From Streptomyces cylindrosporus (lineage in GTDB: Bacteria; Actinomycetota; Actinomycetes; Streptomycetales; Streptomycetaceae): DNA of 64,000 bases. The notes under the pieces are model-generated. The model saw only the letters and a program-made list of their open reading frames with translations, did no database searches and was not told the DNA's origin. The stretch spans positions 620,001 to 684,000 of the forward strand of contig NZ_JALDAY010000005.1 of NCBI RefSeq assembly GCF_022698165.1, in the 5' to 3' direction. A program made the position numbers and the translations under genes. Positions 43,148 to 52,262 of the stretch are shown piece by piece. How positions within the stretch are numbered: position 1 is the stretch's first letter; every line of letters starts with the position of its first letter.

Positions 43148-43332
43148 GTGGCGGATCGTTGAACCGGGGACTGTGTAAGTTCTGGGGCGAAATTAGGTGC
43201 AAGCCGCGCGGGCCGTGAACGCGCTGTGAAACCTGAAACGCTCCAACTCCCTTGAAGAAAAGCCAAGTTGAGGAAGTCCTGATCGCGCGTGCAGCGAGGG
43301 ACGCAACGGACAGGTCGGCACCCCGGAAGGCG
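43148..43332. other. gap between amidase and oxidase genes
   Basis: About 185 bp upstream of the oxidase gene and downstream of the amidase gene (both minus strand). AT-richer part near 43160-43200 could hold the oxidase promoter. No confident element was found. Confidence 0.35.
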
Positions 43333-44037
43333 TTACGACTTCGTTGTCGTCTTCGTCGCCGCCTTCGTCGCCCTCGGCGACATCGCGGACCGCACGAGCC
43401 GCATATATCTGTCCCAGTCCCAGTACGGCCCGGGGTCGGTGTGGTCCGTCCCCGGCACCTCCACATGCCCGATGACGTGCTCCCGGTCGGCGGGTATGCC
43501 GTACCGCGTGCAGATCCCCGCGGTCAGCCGCGCCGAGGCGGCGTACATCGCGTCCGTGAAGGAGGACGCGCGCTCGACGAAGCCCTCGTGCTCGATGCCG
43601 ACGCTGCGTTCGTTGTACTCCCGGTTGCCCGCGTGGAAGGCCACGTCGAGCTCGCGGATCATCTGGGTGACGCGGCCGTCCTTGCGGACGATGTAGTGGG
43701 CCGCGGCCCGGTGGTCCGGGTCCTGGAAGACCTTCACCGCGCTCGCGTAACCGCCCTGGGTGACATGGATGACCACCCGGTCTATCGCGTAGTCGTCCGG
43801 GCGGTCCGCGCGCCGGTAGTTCGCCGGCGAGGCCGCGATCCAGCGCGCGCCCCGGAAGTCCACCGCGCCCGCCACCCGCGGCCGCTCCACCCCCGGCAGC
43901 CGCCACCACAGATGGGCCAGCTCGTCCCGGGCCAGCGCGGCCGTGCCGACGGCCGCCGCCGCGCCGCCGACGATCAGCGCCCGCCGCCCGAGCCGCCGGT
44001 CCGCATCCCGCTTCGAGTCCCGTTCCGTGTCCCCCAT
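43333..44037 (-). CDS. exported N-acetylmuramoyl-L-alanine amidase (Ami_2/PGRP fold)
   Basis: A 234-residue protein with a twin-arginine-like signal (RRLGRRALIVGGAAAAVGTAALA) and an amidase_2 domain: zinc ligand histidines in VVIHVTQGG and GHVEVPGTDHTDPGPYWDWD, with HAGNREYNERSVGIEHEGF. It should cleave the bond between MurNAc and L-Ala in peptidoglycan. The C-terminus is Lys/Thr-rich (ATKAATKTTTKS). Divergent from mnmA with only 60 nt between starts. Confidence 0.9.
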   Translation of the reverse strand: MGDTERDSKRDADRRLGRRALIVGGAAAAVGTAALARDELAHLWWRLPGVERPRVAGAVDFRGARWIAASPANYRRADRPDDYAIDRVVIHVTQGGYASAVKVFQDPDHRAAAHYIVRKDGRVTQMIRELDVAFHAGNREYNERSVGIEHEGFVERASSFTDAMYAASARLTAGICTRYGIPADREHVIGHVEVPGTDHTDPGPYWDWDRYMRLVRSAMSPRATKAATKTTTKS

Positions 44038-44097
44038 GTGATCGTCAACGGATACTCGTGGGCTCCGGTTCCCGCGGCCCCTTACTCTTGAAGGGCT

Positions 44098-45234
44098 ATG
44101 ACTGACACCCCGCAGCGCCCCCGCCCCCTCCGCGTACTCGCCGCCATGTCCGGCGGGGTGGACTCCGCCGTCGCCGCCGCCCGCGCCGCGGAAGCCGGCC
44201 ACGACGTGACCGGCGTCCACCTCGCGCTCTCCGCGAACCCGCAGTCGTTCCGGACCGGCGCGCGGGGCTGTTGCACCATCGAGGACTCGCGCGACGCCCG
44301 CCGCGCCGCCGACGTCATCGGCATCCCGTTCTACGTCTGGGACCTCGCCGACCGCTTCAAGGAGGACGTGGTCGAGGACTTCGTCGCCGAGTACGAGGCC
44401 GGCCGCACCCCGAACCCCTGCCTGCGCTGCAACGAGAAGATCAAGTTCGCCGCCCTGCTCGACAAGGCCCTCGCCCTCGGCTTCGACGCGGTCTGCACCG
44501 GCCACTACGCCCAGGTGATCGTGAACGAGGACGGCACGCGCGAGCTGCACCGCGCCTCCGACATGGCCAAGGACCAGTCGTACGTCCTCGGCGTCCTGGA
44601 CGAGCGGCAGCTGGCGCACGCCCTCTTCCCGCTCGGCGACACGGTCACCACCAAGGACGAGATCCGCGCGGAGGCCGAGCGCCGTGGCCTCGCGGTCGCG
44701 AAGAAGCCCGACTCGCACGACATCTGCTTCATCGCCGACGGCGACACCCAGGGGTTCTTGGCCTCTCGCCTGGGCAAGGCCGAGGGCGACATCGTCGACG
44801 AGTCCGGCACCAAGGTGGGCACTCACGAGGGCGCGTACGGCTTCACCATCGGCCAGCGCAAGGGCCTGCGCATCGGCACCCCGGCCCCCGACGGCAAGCC
44901 CCGCTACGTCCTGGACATCTCGCCGGTGGACAACACGGTGACGGTCGGCCCGGCCGCCGCCCTCGACGTCACCGCCCTCACCGCGATCAAGCCCCGCTGG
45001 TGCGGCACGCCCCCCTCGGGCCCCGGCACCTACACCGCCCAGCTGCGTGCCCACGGCGGCGAGACCGAGGTGACCGCCGAGCTGATCGACGGCCGCCTGG
45101 AGGTCGCCTTCACGGAGCCGGTCCGCGGGGTCGCCCCCGGCCAGGCGATCGTCCTGTACGACGGCACGCGCGTACTGGGCTCGGCGACGATCGCGACGAC
45201 CACGCGCGCGAGGACGACGACGTCGGTCGCCTGA
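44098..45234 (+). CDS. mnmA: tRNA-specific 2-thiouridylase MnmA
   Basis: A 378-residue enzyme that thiolates U34 of Lys, Glu and Gln tRNAs. It has the PP-loop AAMSGGVDSAVAA, catalytic Cys108 in PNPCLRCNEKIKF and Cys210 in SHDICFIADGD, plus the C-terminal beta-barrel (GLRIGTP, YVLDISP). The sulfur donor would be the nearby cysteine desulfurase. AAGGG precedes the ATG at short spacing. Confidence 0.96.
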   Translation: MTDTPQRPRPLRVLAAMSGGVDSAVAAARAAEAGHDVTGVHLALSANPQSFRTGARGCCTIEDSRDARRAADVIGIPFYVWDLADRFKEDVVEDFVAEYEAGRTPNPCLRCNEKIKFAALLDKALALGFDAVCTGHYAQVIVNEDGTRELHRASDMAKDQSYVLGVLDERQLAHALFPLGDTVTTKDEIRAEAERRGLAVAKKPDSHDICFIADGDTQGFLASRLGKAEGDIVDESGTKVGTHEGAYGFTIGQRKGLRIGTPAPDGKPRYVLDISPVDNTVTVGPAAALDVTALTAIKPRWCGTPPSGPGTYTAQLRAHGGETEVTAELIDGRLEVAFTEPVRGVAPGQAIVLYDGTRVLGSATIATTTRARTTTSVA

Positions 45235-45240
45235 CGGGTC

Positions 45241-46881
45241 CTACGAAGGCGCCCACAGCTCGAACCGGCTCGTCCCCCATGCCGTCGCGTAGGGGACCGT
45301 GCCGATCAGCCGGTAGCCGGTCGAGTGCACCAGGGCGTCGCGGACCGTGGTGCTCTCGCCGGTCGGGTTGCCCCGGTCGAGCACGATCAGCGTGAAGTGC
45401 CGCTCGGCGACCGCCGCCCTGAAGCCGGCCGCACCCGTGAGGTGCTGTCCGGAGCGGGTCGTGTAGTCGATCGTGTACGTGGAGTTCCACCGGCGGTACG
45501 ACGTGTCGTGGCCCAGCGCGTAGACCGGCACCTCGTAGGTGTCGGCGAGATAGCTGCCGCGGGCGTTCACGTACGGCTTCACGGCGGCCACCAGGGCCCT
45601 GGAGTCCGGCCAGGCGTGGAAGTTGTCGTACGCCTGCGACATGCCGCTGGAGAGCAGCACCACACCCAGGAAGATCGCCCACTGCGGGTACTTGAAGTGC
45701 GCGCCCATCAGCCGCGTGACGCCCACTCCGGCGAGCGGCGCGGCGAAGAACAGCCCGTACCCGATGTGCTTGTGCAGCGAGACCTCGGTGTGCAGGTGCA
45801 GCTGATAGGCGGGCGCGAGCAGGGCCGTGCCGGCCAGCACCAGGCCGAGTGCGGCCCGCCAGCGGGCGCCGGGCAGGTTCCCGCGCCAGCCCGGCATCTC
45901 GCTCATCCGCCCGCTGCGGACGTACGAGAACGCCCCCAGCAGGGCCACCGCGACCGCCAGTCCGCCCCAGCGGGCGCTGTCGCGCAGGATCTGCCAGGAG
46001 GGCGTCGTACCGGCGGCACGGGCCGTGGTGGTGGACTGGATCGCCGAGAGGTAGCCGGAGGCATACAGGCCGGCGCCCAGCAGCGCGACGACGCCGACGG
46101 TCAGCAGCACACCCCGGCCCAACGCGCGCGGCAGCCCTCGGTGTTGGTAGGCGGTCAGCACGCACAGCAGCACGATCGTCGGCAGATACAGCGCGGACGC
46201 GTACTTCACCGCCACCGCGAGCGCGGCGACCGGCGCCGCGAGCAGGGCGAGCAGCGGGTGCGCGTCCGAGGCGCGTACGACGATCCACGCGGCCAGCGCC
46301 AGCAGGAACAGGGCCAGGGCGTCGTACGTCGCGAAGTTGCCCATGAACGCCGTCGACTGGGCGACCGCGAAGACACCGGCCGCGCACAGTCCCGCGCGCT
46401 CGTTGAAGAGCCGGCGGGTCGTCGCGTAGAGCAGGGCCGTGCAGCCCAGCATGCAGGCGAGGCTCAGGGCGCGGGCGCCGGCCAGGCCGAACACCGAGTC
46501 CACGGCGGCGGCCAGGACCGGGTAGAGCACCGGGGCGCCGGAGAAGTAGCTGTCGAAGGCGCCGTACAGCGGGGTGCCGTGCAGCAGGTGGCCGATCTCG
46601 GCGTGGCCGGCGAACAGGTAGAGCGCCTCGTCCTCGAAGGCGGTGTTCTGCAGCCGCAGCGACAGCGCGGCCTGCATCAGCAGCAGCGCCAGCAGCACCA
46701 GCCGGCTGACCCGGGCCCGGCGCGCGCTAGCCTTCGCCGACCAGCCGGAGTCGGGGACTGGCCGCAGGGTGTAGCCGGAGCGGGCCGGCCGCAGCACGCG
46801 CAGCTGCATCGTCTCGGCCACCCGCGACCTGGGCCTCGGCCGGGCCACGGGCAGTTGCATGGTGGAGTCGTTCTGCTCCAA
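45241..46881 (-). CDS. GT39/ArnT-like membrane glycosyltransferase
   Basis: A 546-residue membrane protein with about ten hydrophobic helices. The first extracytoplasmic loop begins RLQNTAFEDEALYLFAGH, the acidic DE pair of GT-C fold enzymes, and the C-terminal soluble part (ARGSYLADTYEVPVYALGHD) is of the ArnT/PMT type. These use polyprenyl-phosphate sugars. TTG 46881 was chosen because AGGGGG lies about 8 nt upstream and the previous gene stops 10 nt away; ATG 46860 is the alternative. Third gene of the GT2-GH26-GT39 operon. Confidence 0.82.
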   Translation of the reverse strand: MEQNDSTMQLPVARPRPRSRVAETMQLRVLRPARSGYTLRPVPDSGWSAKASARRARVSRLVLLALLLMQAALSLRLQNTAFEDEALYLFAGHAEIGHLLHGTPLYGAFDSYFSGAPVLYPVLAAAVDSVFGLAGARALSLACMLGCTALLYATTRRLFNERAGLCAAGVFAVAQSTAFMGNFATYDALALFLLALAAWIVVRASDAHPLLALLAAPVAALAVAVKYASALYLPTIVLLCVLTAYQHRGLPRALGRGVLLTVGVVALLGAGLYASGYLSAIQSTTTARAAGTTPSWQILRDSARWGGLAVAVALLGAFSYVRSGRMSEMPGWRGNLPGARWRAALGLVLAGTALLAPAYQLHLHTEVSLHKHIGYGLFFAAPLAGVGVTRLMGAHFKYPQWAIFLGVVLLSSGMSQAYDNFHAWPDSRALVAAVKPYVNARGSYLADTYEVPVYALGHDTSYRRWNSTYTIDYTTRSGQHLTGAAGFRAAVAERHFTLIVLDRGNPTGESTTVRDALVHSTGYRLIGTVPYATAWGTSRFELWAPS

Positions 46882-46891
46882 GGCGGGCCCC

Positions 46892-47887
46892 CTACGGATT
46901 GTGGACGTCGAAGCCGAAGGAGCCGCCTGCGGCCGCCTTGCGGAACGCGGCGAGCGACAGGGGGCCGCTGTCGATGCGCCAGTCGGCCTCCTTCCTGAGG
47001 TTGAACCAGACCAGCCCCAGCACACCGGCACGCGCGCGTACGCCCGCGAACAGGTCGGCGATCTCGGCCGGCTTGCTCTCCCCGGCCTGCACACCCGTCT
47101 CCGCGATCAGGAAGGGCTTCCCGCTGAAGCGGCGGATCTCCTTCATCGTCGGTCCGAAGAGGGTCCTGAAGGTGGTCGGGCCGCTGAGCGCGTAGTAGCC
47201 GACGACGCCGACCCAGTCGACGTACGCGTCACCGGGGTAGTACGGCTTCAGCCGCACGTCCGGGACCGGATTGATCACGTTCGGGCTCCACACCCAGATG
47301 ACGTCGGCGGCGCCCTCGTCCGTGAACAGGTCGTGGATGTGCCGCCACGCGCGCGCGAAGTCGGCCGCCTTCGTCTTCTTGCTGCCCCAGGGGTACCAGC
47401 CGCCGTTCATCTCGTGCCCGAAGCTCAGCGCGAGCGGCCGGTTGTAGTCGCGCACGGCGTCGGCGAACTGCCGTATGTACGCGTCCTCCTGGCCGTCGGC
47501 GATCTGCGCTGCCGTCCGGGAGAAGGGCTCCCAGACCAGGAAGGGCAGCTGCCCGGCGTCCCACACGGCCCGGTTGACGTCCGCCTGGAACGGGTCGCCC
47601 CACTTCGCGTAGTACTCACGGAGGTTGGGCTGCCTGCCGGCCTTCTGCGCGAAGGCGGTCACGGGCGCGGTGGCGCGCGGCGAGCCGTTGAAGGCGACGC
47701 CCAGATACTTGCCGGAAGGTTTCAGCAACGGCCGTATGTCGTACGGCGGTTCGGGGCTCTGCGTGCCGCTGCGCGCCGTGGCCGCGGCGGCGGGGGAGAC
47801 CTGCGGGGCGGGCGGCGCGCAGGCGGCCGCGGCGGCGGTCAGCAGACAGCAGACGAGGGCCAGGAACAGACGGCGCGGAACACTCAT
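46892..47887 (-). CDS. GH26-type glycoside hydrolase lipoprotein
   Basis: A 331-residue lipoprotein (lipobox AAAAC, Cys23) with a GH26-like barrel: acid/base Glu159 in HEMNGGWYPWG and nucleophile Glu264 in LIAETGVQ. GH26 enzymes act on beta-mannan or related beta-1,3/1,4 glucans. Its start overlaps the stop of the GT2 gene by 4 bp (ATGA), implying co-translation with a processive synthase, as with cellulase BcsZ in cellulose operons. Likely trims or releases the polymer at the cell surface. Confidence 0.9.
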   Translation of the reverse strand: MSVPRRLFLALVCCLLTAAAAACAPPAPQVSPAAAATARSGTQSPEPPYDIRPLLKPSGKYLGVAFNGSPRATAPVTAFAQKAGRQPNLREYYAKWGDPFQADVNRAVWDAGQLPFLVWEPFSRTAAQIADGQEDAYIRQFADAVRDYNRPLALSFGHEMNGGWYPWGSKKTKAADFARAWRHIHDLFTDEGAADVIWVWSPNVINPVPDVRLKPYYPGDAYVDWVGVVGYYALSGPTTFRTLFGPTMKEIRRFSGKPFLIAETGVQAGESKPAEIADLFAGVRARAGVLGLVWFNLRKEADWRIDSGPLSLAAFRKAAAGGSFGFDVHNP

Positions 47888-49704
47888 GCGGGCGCCCCCT
47901 CGGCGCGCGGGCGGCCGCTGGAGCCCCCGGTGCGCGGATGCACGGCGGCGTCCCAGACGGGCGGCAAGACGGCGGCGTCCCAGGCGGGCGGCATGACGGT
48001 GGCTGTCCCGGCGGGCGGCAAGACGGCGGCGTCCCCTGCCGGCGGCAAGACGGCGGCGTCCCCTGCGGGCGGCACGTCTGCGGTGGCCTCCTCGGCGTGC
48101 GGCTGGATGAGGGCGCGGGCGACCGCGACGCCGTAGAAGAGGCCGGAGGCGAGCATCAGGGCGTAGTCCGAGGGACTCAGCGACGTGCTCATGCGCCACA
48201 CGGCGACCGCGATCCAGGCCACCGCCGTCGTGCCGCTCCAGGCCCACATCCCGATCCGCAGGCGGCGCGTCTTGCTGCCCTTGGCGCCGCCCGCGCCCGT
48301 CGGCGTCCAGCCCATCGGGCGGCGGCGCAGGGTGTCCCAGACGGCGAAGGCGTGCGCCCAGCCGTACAGGACGCGGGTGGCCCAGGCCTCCAGGCGGTAC
48401 GGGTTGCGGTGCCAGATCGGGTAGACGACGGTCAGGTAGACCACGCTGGGCAGCACCAGGCCGATGTTCGCGAGCCTCAGCTGCTCGGGCGCCGCCAGCA
48501 TGATCGTGAGCGCGATGAGCGGGCCGCTGAAGGTCAGCAGTCCGGTCTCGATGTAGTAGACGAATCCGGACAAGTAGCACAGCCGGCTCGCGAACCGCAT
48601 CTTCGTCCGCCAGAAGTCCCTGCTGCCCAGCATCGCCAGCGAGGCCATGCACCAGCGGTACTGCTGGCTGTAGAAGGCGCCCACGGTGTCCGGGCACACC
48701 CCGGTCGACAGCGCGAGCGGCACATAGGTCAGGTCCCAGCCGAGGGCGCGCAGTTCGAAGCCGGTGTACATGTCCTCGGAGTGCTCGACCAGGCTGGTGC
48801 CGCCGATCTCCGCCAGCGCGCTGCGCCGGTAGACCGCGCAACTGCCCACGCAGATCGAGCCGTCGCTCTGCTGCCGGGAGACCTGGACGCTGCGGTAGAA
48901 GAGCTCCTGGACGGCCGCGGCGCCGCGCTCGATCCAGTTCTGCTGGTCCAGGACGCGGAAGAACTGCGGCGACTGCACGATGGCGGTGCGCGGCTCGCGG
49001 TCCATGTACGGCAGCAGTTCGTGCAGCAGGTCCGGGCGGGGCGCGAAGTCCGCGTCGAGGATCAGGATGAACTCGCCCGAGGAGCGCTCGAAGCCGTGCC
49101 GCAGATTGCCGGCCTTCTTCATCCAGCCGCGGTTGGGGCGCACCAGGTGGCGGAAGCCGAAGTCGGCGGCCATCGAGGCGGTCTCCGGGTCGTCGGAGTC
49201 GTCCAGGACGATCGGCGTGACCGTCCCCGGGTAGCGCTCGGCGAGCGTGCGCACATGCGTCCAGGTGTTGTGCAGCACCTCGATGGGCTCCCCGCACACC
49301 GGCAGGAAGACGTCCACGCTCGGATACCGCCCGGGCTGCCACGCCTTGACCAGCCGGCGGTGCCCGCGCAGGTCGAAGCTCGGGGTGAAGGCGTCGAGCC
49401 GGAAGGAGATCAGATAGCTCGCGACCGACAGCAGCAGAAGCGGCACGTACGCCCAGATCCACGCACTGCTCGCCGCCGCCCGCACCTGGCTGATCACCAG
49501 GCAGACGAATCCGACGAGCGAGGAGAAGGTCAGCACCCAGGTGTGCCGCCGGACGTACGAGATCTTCTCCCGGTCGTCGGGCGGCGCGGGCAGCAGCCCC
49601 GGATAGGCGTGGCCGGAAACGGCCTTGCGCGGGTCGGCCCGACGGCGACGCTGCGACGGAACGGTCGGTCTGTCGCCGTCGGGCGCTATGTGCGCGGTGT
49701 TCAT
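47884..49704 (-). CDS. GT2 processive glycosyltransferase (cellulose synthase-like)
   Basis: A 606-residue membrane enzyme: two N-terminal helices, a GT2 domain with VLDDSDDPE, ILDADFAPRPD, EDMYTGFELRALG and the processivity motif QQYRW, then four to five C-terminal helices. It would polymerise a sugar nucleotide and extrude the chain. No PilZ domain is visible. The last 60 residues hold five copies of the nine-residue repeat PPAGDAAVL. First gene of a three-gene operon with a GH26 lipoprotein and a GT39-like enzyme; distinct from the CslA/GlxA type, since no radical copper oxidase gene is present. Confidence 0.9.
   Translation of the reverse strand: MNTAHIAPDGDRPTVPSQRRRRADPRKAVSGHAYPGLLPAPPDDREKISYVRRHTWVLTFSSLVGFVCLVISQVRAAASSAWIWAYVPLLLLSVASYLISFRLDAFTPSFDLRGHRRLVKAWQPGRYPSVDVFLPVCGEPIEVLHNTWTHVRTLAERYPGTVTPIVLDDSDDPETASMAADFGFRHLVRPNRGWMKKAGNLRHGFERSSGEFILILDADFAPRPDLLHELLPYMDREPRTAIVQSPQFFRVLDQQNWIERGAAAVQELFYRSVQVSRQQSDGSICVGSCAVYRRSALAEIGGTSLVEHSEDMYTGFELRALGWDLTYVPLALSTGVCPDTVGAFYSQQYRWCMASLAMLGSRDFWRTKMRFASRLCYLSGFVYYIETGLLTFSGPLIALTIMLAAPEQLRLANIGLVLPSVVYLTVVYPIWHRNPYRLEAWATRVLYGWAHAFAVWDTLRRRPMGWTPTGAGGAKGSKTRRLRIGMWAWSGTTAVAWIAVAVWRMSTSLSPSDYALMLASGLFYGVAVARALIQPHAEEATADVPPAGDAAVLPPAGDAAVLPPAGTATVMPPAWDAAVLPPVWDAAVHPRTGGSSGRPRAEGAPA
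47940..48081. repeat. 27-bp tandem repeat in the GT2 C-terminus
   Basis: Five in-frame copies of a 27-bp unit encode PPAGDAAVL variants. Two adjacent units are almost identical in DNA, so expansion is recent. Confidence 0.85.
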
Positions 49705-49819
49705 GGGTCGTGCTCCACAAGCGAGCCGGAATGCCGGGGGACAAGGAGGCTCGCCGCCGGAGGCGCGAGTTCGTTGTGAATCTTATGTGACCATCGCTCG
49801 CAAGTGGGTCTCGGGTTCC

Positions 49820-50605
49820 TCAAGAGTTCCTGAGGAAAAACTCCGCCAGCACCGGCGCGAGGGCGTTCGGATCGACCATGTGGGTCTGACCTTCCAGCAT
49901 TCGGTACGTCCCCTGGGGTGCGCTTTCGGCCACGGCGCGGGCAGCCTCGCGCAGCCACTCCGGGCTCGCGCCGCCCGCGATCGACAGCACGGGCACGCCG
50001 ATCGCGGCCAGCCGCTCGCGCGGCACCAGTCCGCCCGCCATCACCGCGTCGTCGTACGCCAGACTCGGCGCGATCGCCTCCATGCCGGGCCACATGGGGG
50101 AGTTGCGGGCGCCCTGGATCATCTCCTCGGCCAGACCCGTGAGCCGCAGGAAGTGCTCGACGGCGTCGCCGGGGCGGCCCTGGGCGAGCGCTGCCGTGAG
50201 GTTCTCGGTGTACTCGGCGCGCTCCCTGGCGCCGGTGTCGTCCAGGGCGAACGGCACCTCGTACACGGCGACGGAGCGCAGCGGCAGCCCGCTCGCCGCC
50301 GCCTCCAGGACGAGCGCGCCGCCCGACGAGATGCCGTACAGCGAGGCCTCGCCGCCCACCGCGTCGACGAGCGCGGCCAGGTCCTCGACCTCGCGCGCCA
50401 CCGCGTACGGGGCGGTGTCACCGCTCGCGCCCCGGCCCCGGCGGTCGTAGGAGACGACGCTGAAACGGTCCCCGAGGGGCCCGGCGAGGGGTGCCACCGT
50501 GGCCCCCGTCGACATGGCCCCGCTCACCAGGATGATCGCGGGGCCCCGGCCGGTGCGCTGGTACGCGATGGGGGTGCCGTCGCGCGAAAGGGTCTTCTTG
50601 TCCAT
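49820..50605 (-). CDS. alpha/beta hydrolase
   Basis: A 261-residue cytoplasmic hydrolase: oxyanion-region ILVSGAMSTG, SYDRRGRGASGD, nucleophile elbow YGISSGGAL and the late histidine GQTHMVDP. Substrate unknown; haloperoxidase-like or esterase-like. Length and motif spacing are normal. Confidence 0.87.
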   Translation of the reverse strand: MDKKTLSRDGTPIAYQRTGRGPAIILVSGAMSTGATVAPLAGPLGDRFSVVSYDRRGRGASGDTAPYAVAREVEDLAALVDAVGGEASLYGISSGGALVLEAAASGLPLRSVAVYEVPFALDDTGARERAEYTENLTAALAQGRPGDAVEHFLRLTGLAEEMIQGARNSPMWPGMEAIAPSLAYDDAVMAGGLVPRERLAAIGVPVLSIAGGASPEWLREAARAVAESAPQGTYRMLEGQTHMVDPNALAPVLAEFFLRNS

Positions 50606-50642
50606 GCCTGAGGAGACTCCCCCATGGCAGGGAATTATTCGC

Positions 50643-50966
50643 TCACGACACTTCGACTTCGTAGAAGCAGAGGTGGTCCTTGATCTCCGCGACGTCCGGC
50701 TTCGGGTCCGGATAGGCCCACACCAGGTCCGGCGCGTCCGGCAGCGACCAGTAGGACGCGGTGCCCTTGAACGGGCAGTAGGTGTGGGTCTCGGAGGGGG
50801 TCAGCAGATCGAGTCGTACGTCCTCCGCGGGGATGTAGTAACGCACCGGACTGCCCGTCTCCCTGAGCACGAGGGGCCGTTCGCTCTCCGCGAGAACCTG
50901 GTCGCCGTGCACCACGCGCACGTGCTGGTCGCCTTGCTCGATGGTGATCGTGTGTCCTTGGGCCAT
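50643..50966 (-). CDS. DUF427-family protein
   Basis: A 107-residue cytoplasmic protein of the DUF427 family: VRVVHGDQVLAESERPLVLRE, then CPFKGTASYWSL and AWAYPDP-like VWAYPDPKPDVAEIKDHLCFYE. No enzymatic activity is established for the family. ATG 50966 is divergent from the LOG-family gene. Confidence 0.88.
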   Translation of the reverse strand: MAQGHTITIEQGDQHVRVVHGDQVLAESERPLVLRETGSPVRYYIPAEDVRLDLLTPSETHTYCPFKGTASYWSLPDAPDLVWAYPDPKPDVAEIKDHLCFYEVEVS

Positions 50967-51016
50967 ACCGGAAAAGCGTATGCGGGCCCCCGGTTCTTCC
51001 CGCGTACGGTGGCCTC

Positions 51017-51556
51017 ATGCGAATCTGCGTCTTCCTCTCCGCCGCCGACCTCGACGACCGTTACACGCGCCCCGCGCGCGAGTTCGCGAAACTGCTGGGC
51101 AAGGGCGGCCACACGCTGGTGTGGGGCGGTTCGGACGTGGGCCTGATGAAGGTCGTGGCTGACGGCGTGCAGGAGGCGGGCGGACGGCTCGCCGGGGTCT
51201 CCGTGGAGTTCCTGGCGGCCAAGGTCCGGCCGGGCGTCGACGAGATGGTGATCGCCAAGGACCTCGCCGAACGCAAGAAGCTGCTCCTGGAGAAGGCCGA
51301 CGCCGTGGTCGTCATGGTGGGCGGTACGGGCACGCTCGACGAGGCGACCGAGATCCTGGAGCTGAAGAAGCACGGGCACACGGACAAGCCGGTGGTGCTG
51401 CTGAACACCGCGGGCTTCTACGACGGCCTCAAGGAGCAGTTCCGGCGCATGGAGGACGAGGGCTTCCTGCCGGTACCGCTGACCGACCTGGTGTTCTTCG
51501 CGGAGGAGCCGGTGGGGGCGCTGGCCCACCTGGAGGAGTCGCTCGGCGTGCGGTGA
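51017..51556 (+). CDS. LOG-family protein (TIGR00730)
   Basis: A 179-residue Rossmann-like protein related to cytokinin-activating phosphoribohydrolases. The nucleotide motif appears as VMVGGTGTLDEATEILE in place of the usual PGGxGTxxE, so the leading proline is missing, though the Glu is kept. Predicted to cleave nucleoside monophosphates; a lysine-decarboxylase label seen in databases is historical. Followed closely by an SDR gene. Confidence 0.82.
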   Translation: MRICVFLSAADLDDRYTRPAREFAKLLGKGGHTLVWGGSDVGLMKVVADGVQEAGGRLAGVSVEFLAAKVRPGVDEMVIAKDLAERKKLLLEKADAVVVMVGGTGTLDEATEILELKKHGHTDKPVVLLNTAGFYDGLKEQFRRMEDEGFLPVPLTDLVFFAEEPVGALAHLEESLGVR

Positions 51557-51572
51557 TGCGAGCATGGCGGGC

Positions 51573-52262
51573 ATGGCTACACATGTGATCACCGGAGCCG
51601 GCTCCGGCATCGGCGCGGCCGTCGCCCGCCGCCTCCACGCGCGCGGGGACGAACTCGTCCTGCACGCGCGCGACGCGGGCCGCGCCAAGGAGCTGGCCGC
51701 GGAGTTCCCCGGCGCCCGGACGCTGGTCGGCGACCTGGCCGACCCCGACAAGCTGTCCTGGGCCTTCTCGCACCAGACGCTGCCGGACCGCGTGGACTCG
51801 CTGCTGCACATCGCCGGTGTGGTCGACCTGGGCCCGGTCGGCGAGCTCACCCCGAAGACCTGGCGGCACCAGCTCAACGTCAACCTGATCGCTCCCGCCG
51901 AGCTGACCCGCCACTTCCTGCCCCAACTGCGCGCTGCGCGCGGGCACGTGGTCTTCGTCAACTCCGGCGCCGGCCTGAACGCCCACGCCGACTGGTCCGC
52001 GTACGCCGCCTCCAAGCACGGCCTCAAGGCCCTCGCCGACTCCTTGCGTCACGAGGAGCACGCGGGCGGCGTCCGCGTCACCTCGGTCTACCCGGGGCGC
52101 ACGGCGAGCCCGATGCAGGCCAAGGTCCACCAGCAGGAGGGCAAGGAGTACGACCCCGCGAAGTGGATCGACCCCGAGTCGGTCGCCACGGCCATCCTCA
52201 TGGCCGTCGACCTGCCCAGGGACGCCGAGGTCAACGACCTGACGGTGAGGCCGGGCAGGTGA
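51573..52262 (+). CDS. short-chain dehydrogenase/reductase
   Basis: A 229-residue SDR: cofactor motif TGAGSGIGAAVARRL, NAG-like IAGVVDLG, and catalytic YAASKHGLK with Ser in VNSGAG. Substrate unknown. ATG 51573 fits the family; an ATG at 51564 would add three residues. The stop overlaps the following MetE-like gene (GTGA). Confidence 0.87.
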   Translation: MATHVITGAGSGIGAAVARRLHARGDELVLHARDAGRAKELAAEFPGARTLVGDLADPDKLSWAFSHQTLPDRVDSLLHIAGVVDLGPVGELTPKTWRHQLNVNLIAPAELTRHFLPQLRAARGHVVFVNSGAGLNAHADWSAYAASKHGLKALADSLRHEEHAGGVRVTSVYPGRTASPMQAKVHQQEGKEYDPAKWIDPESVATAILMAVDLPRDAEVNDLTVRPGR

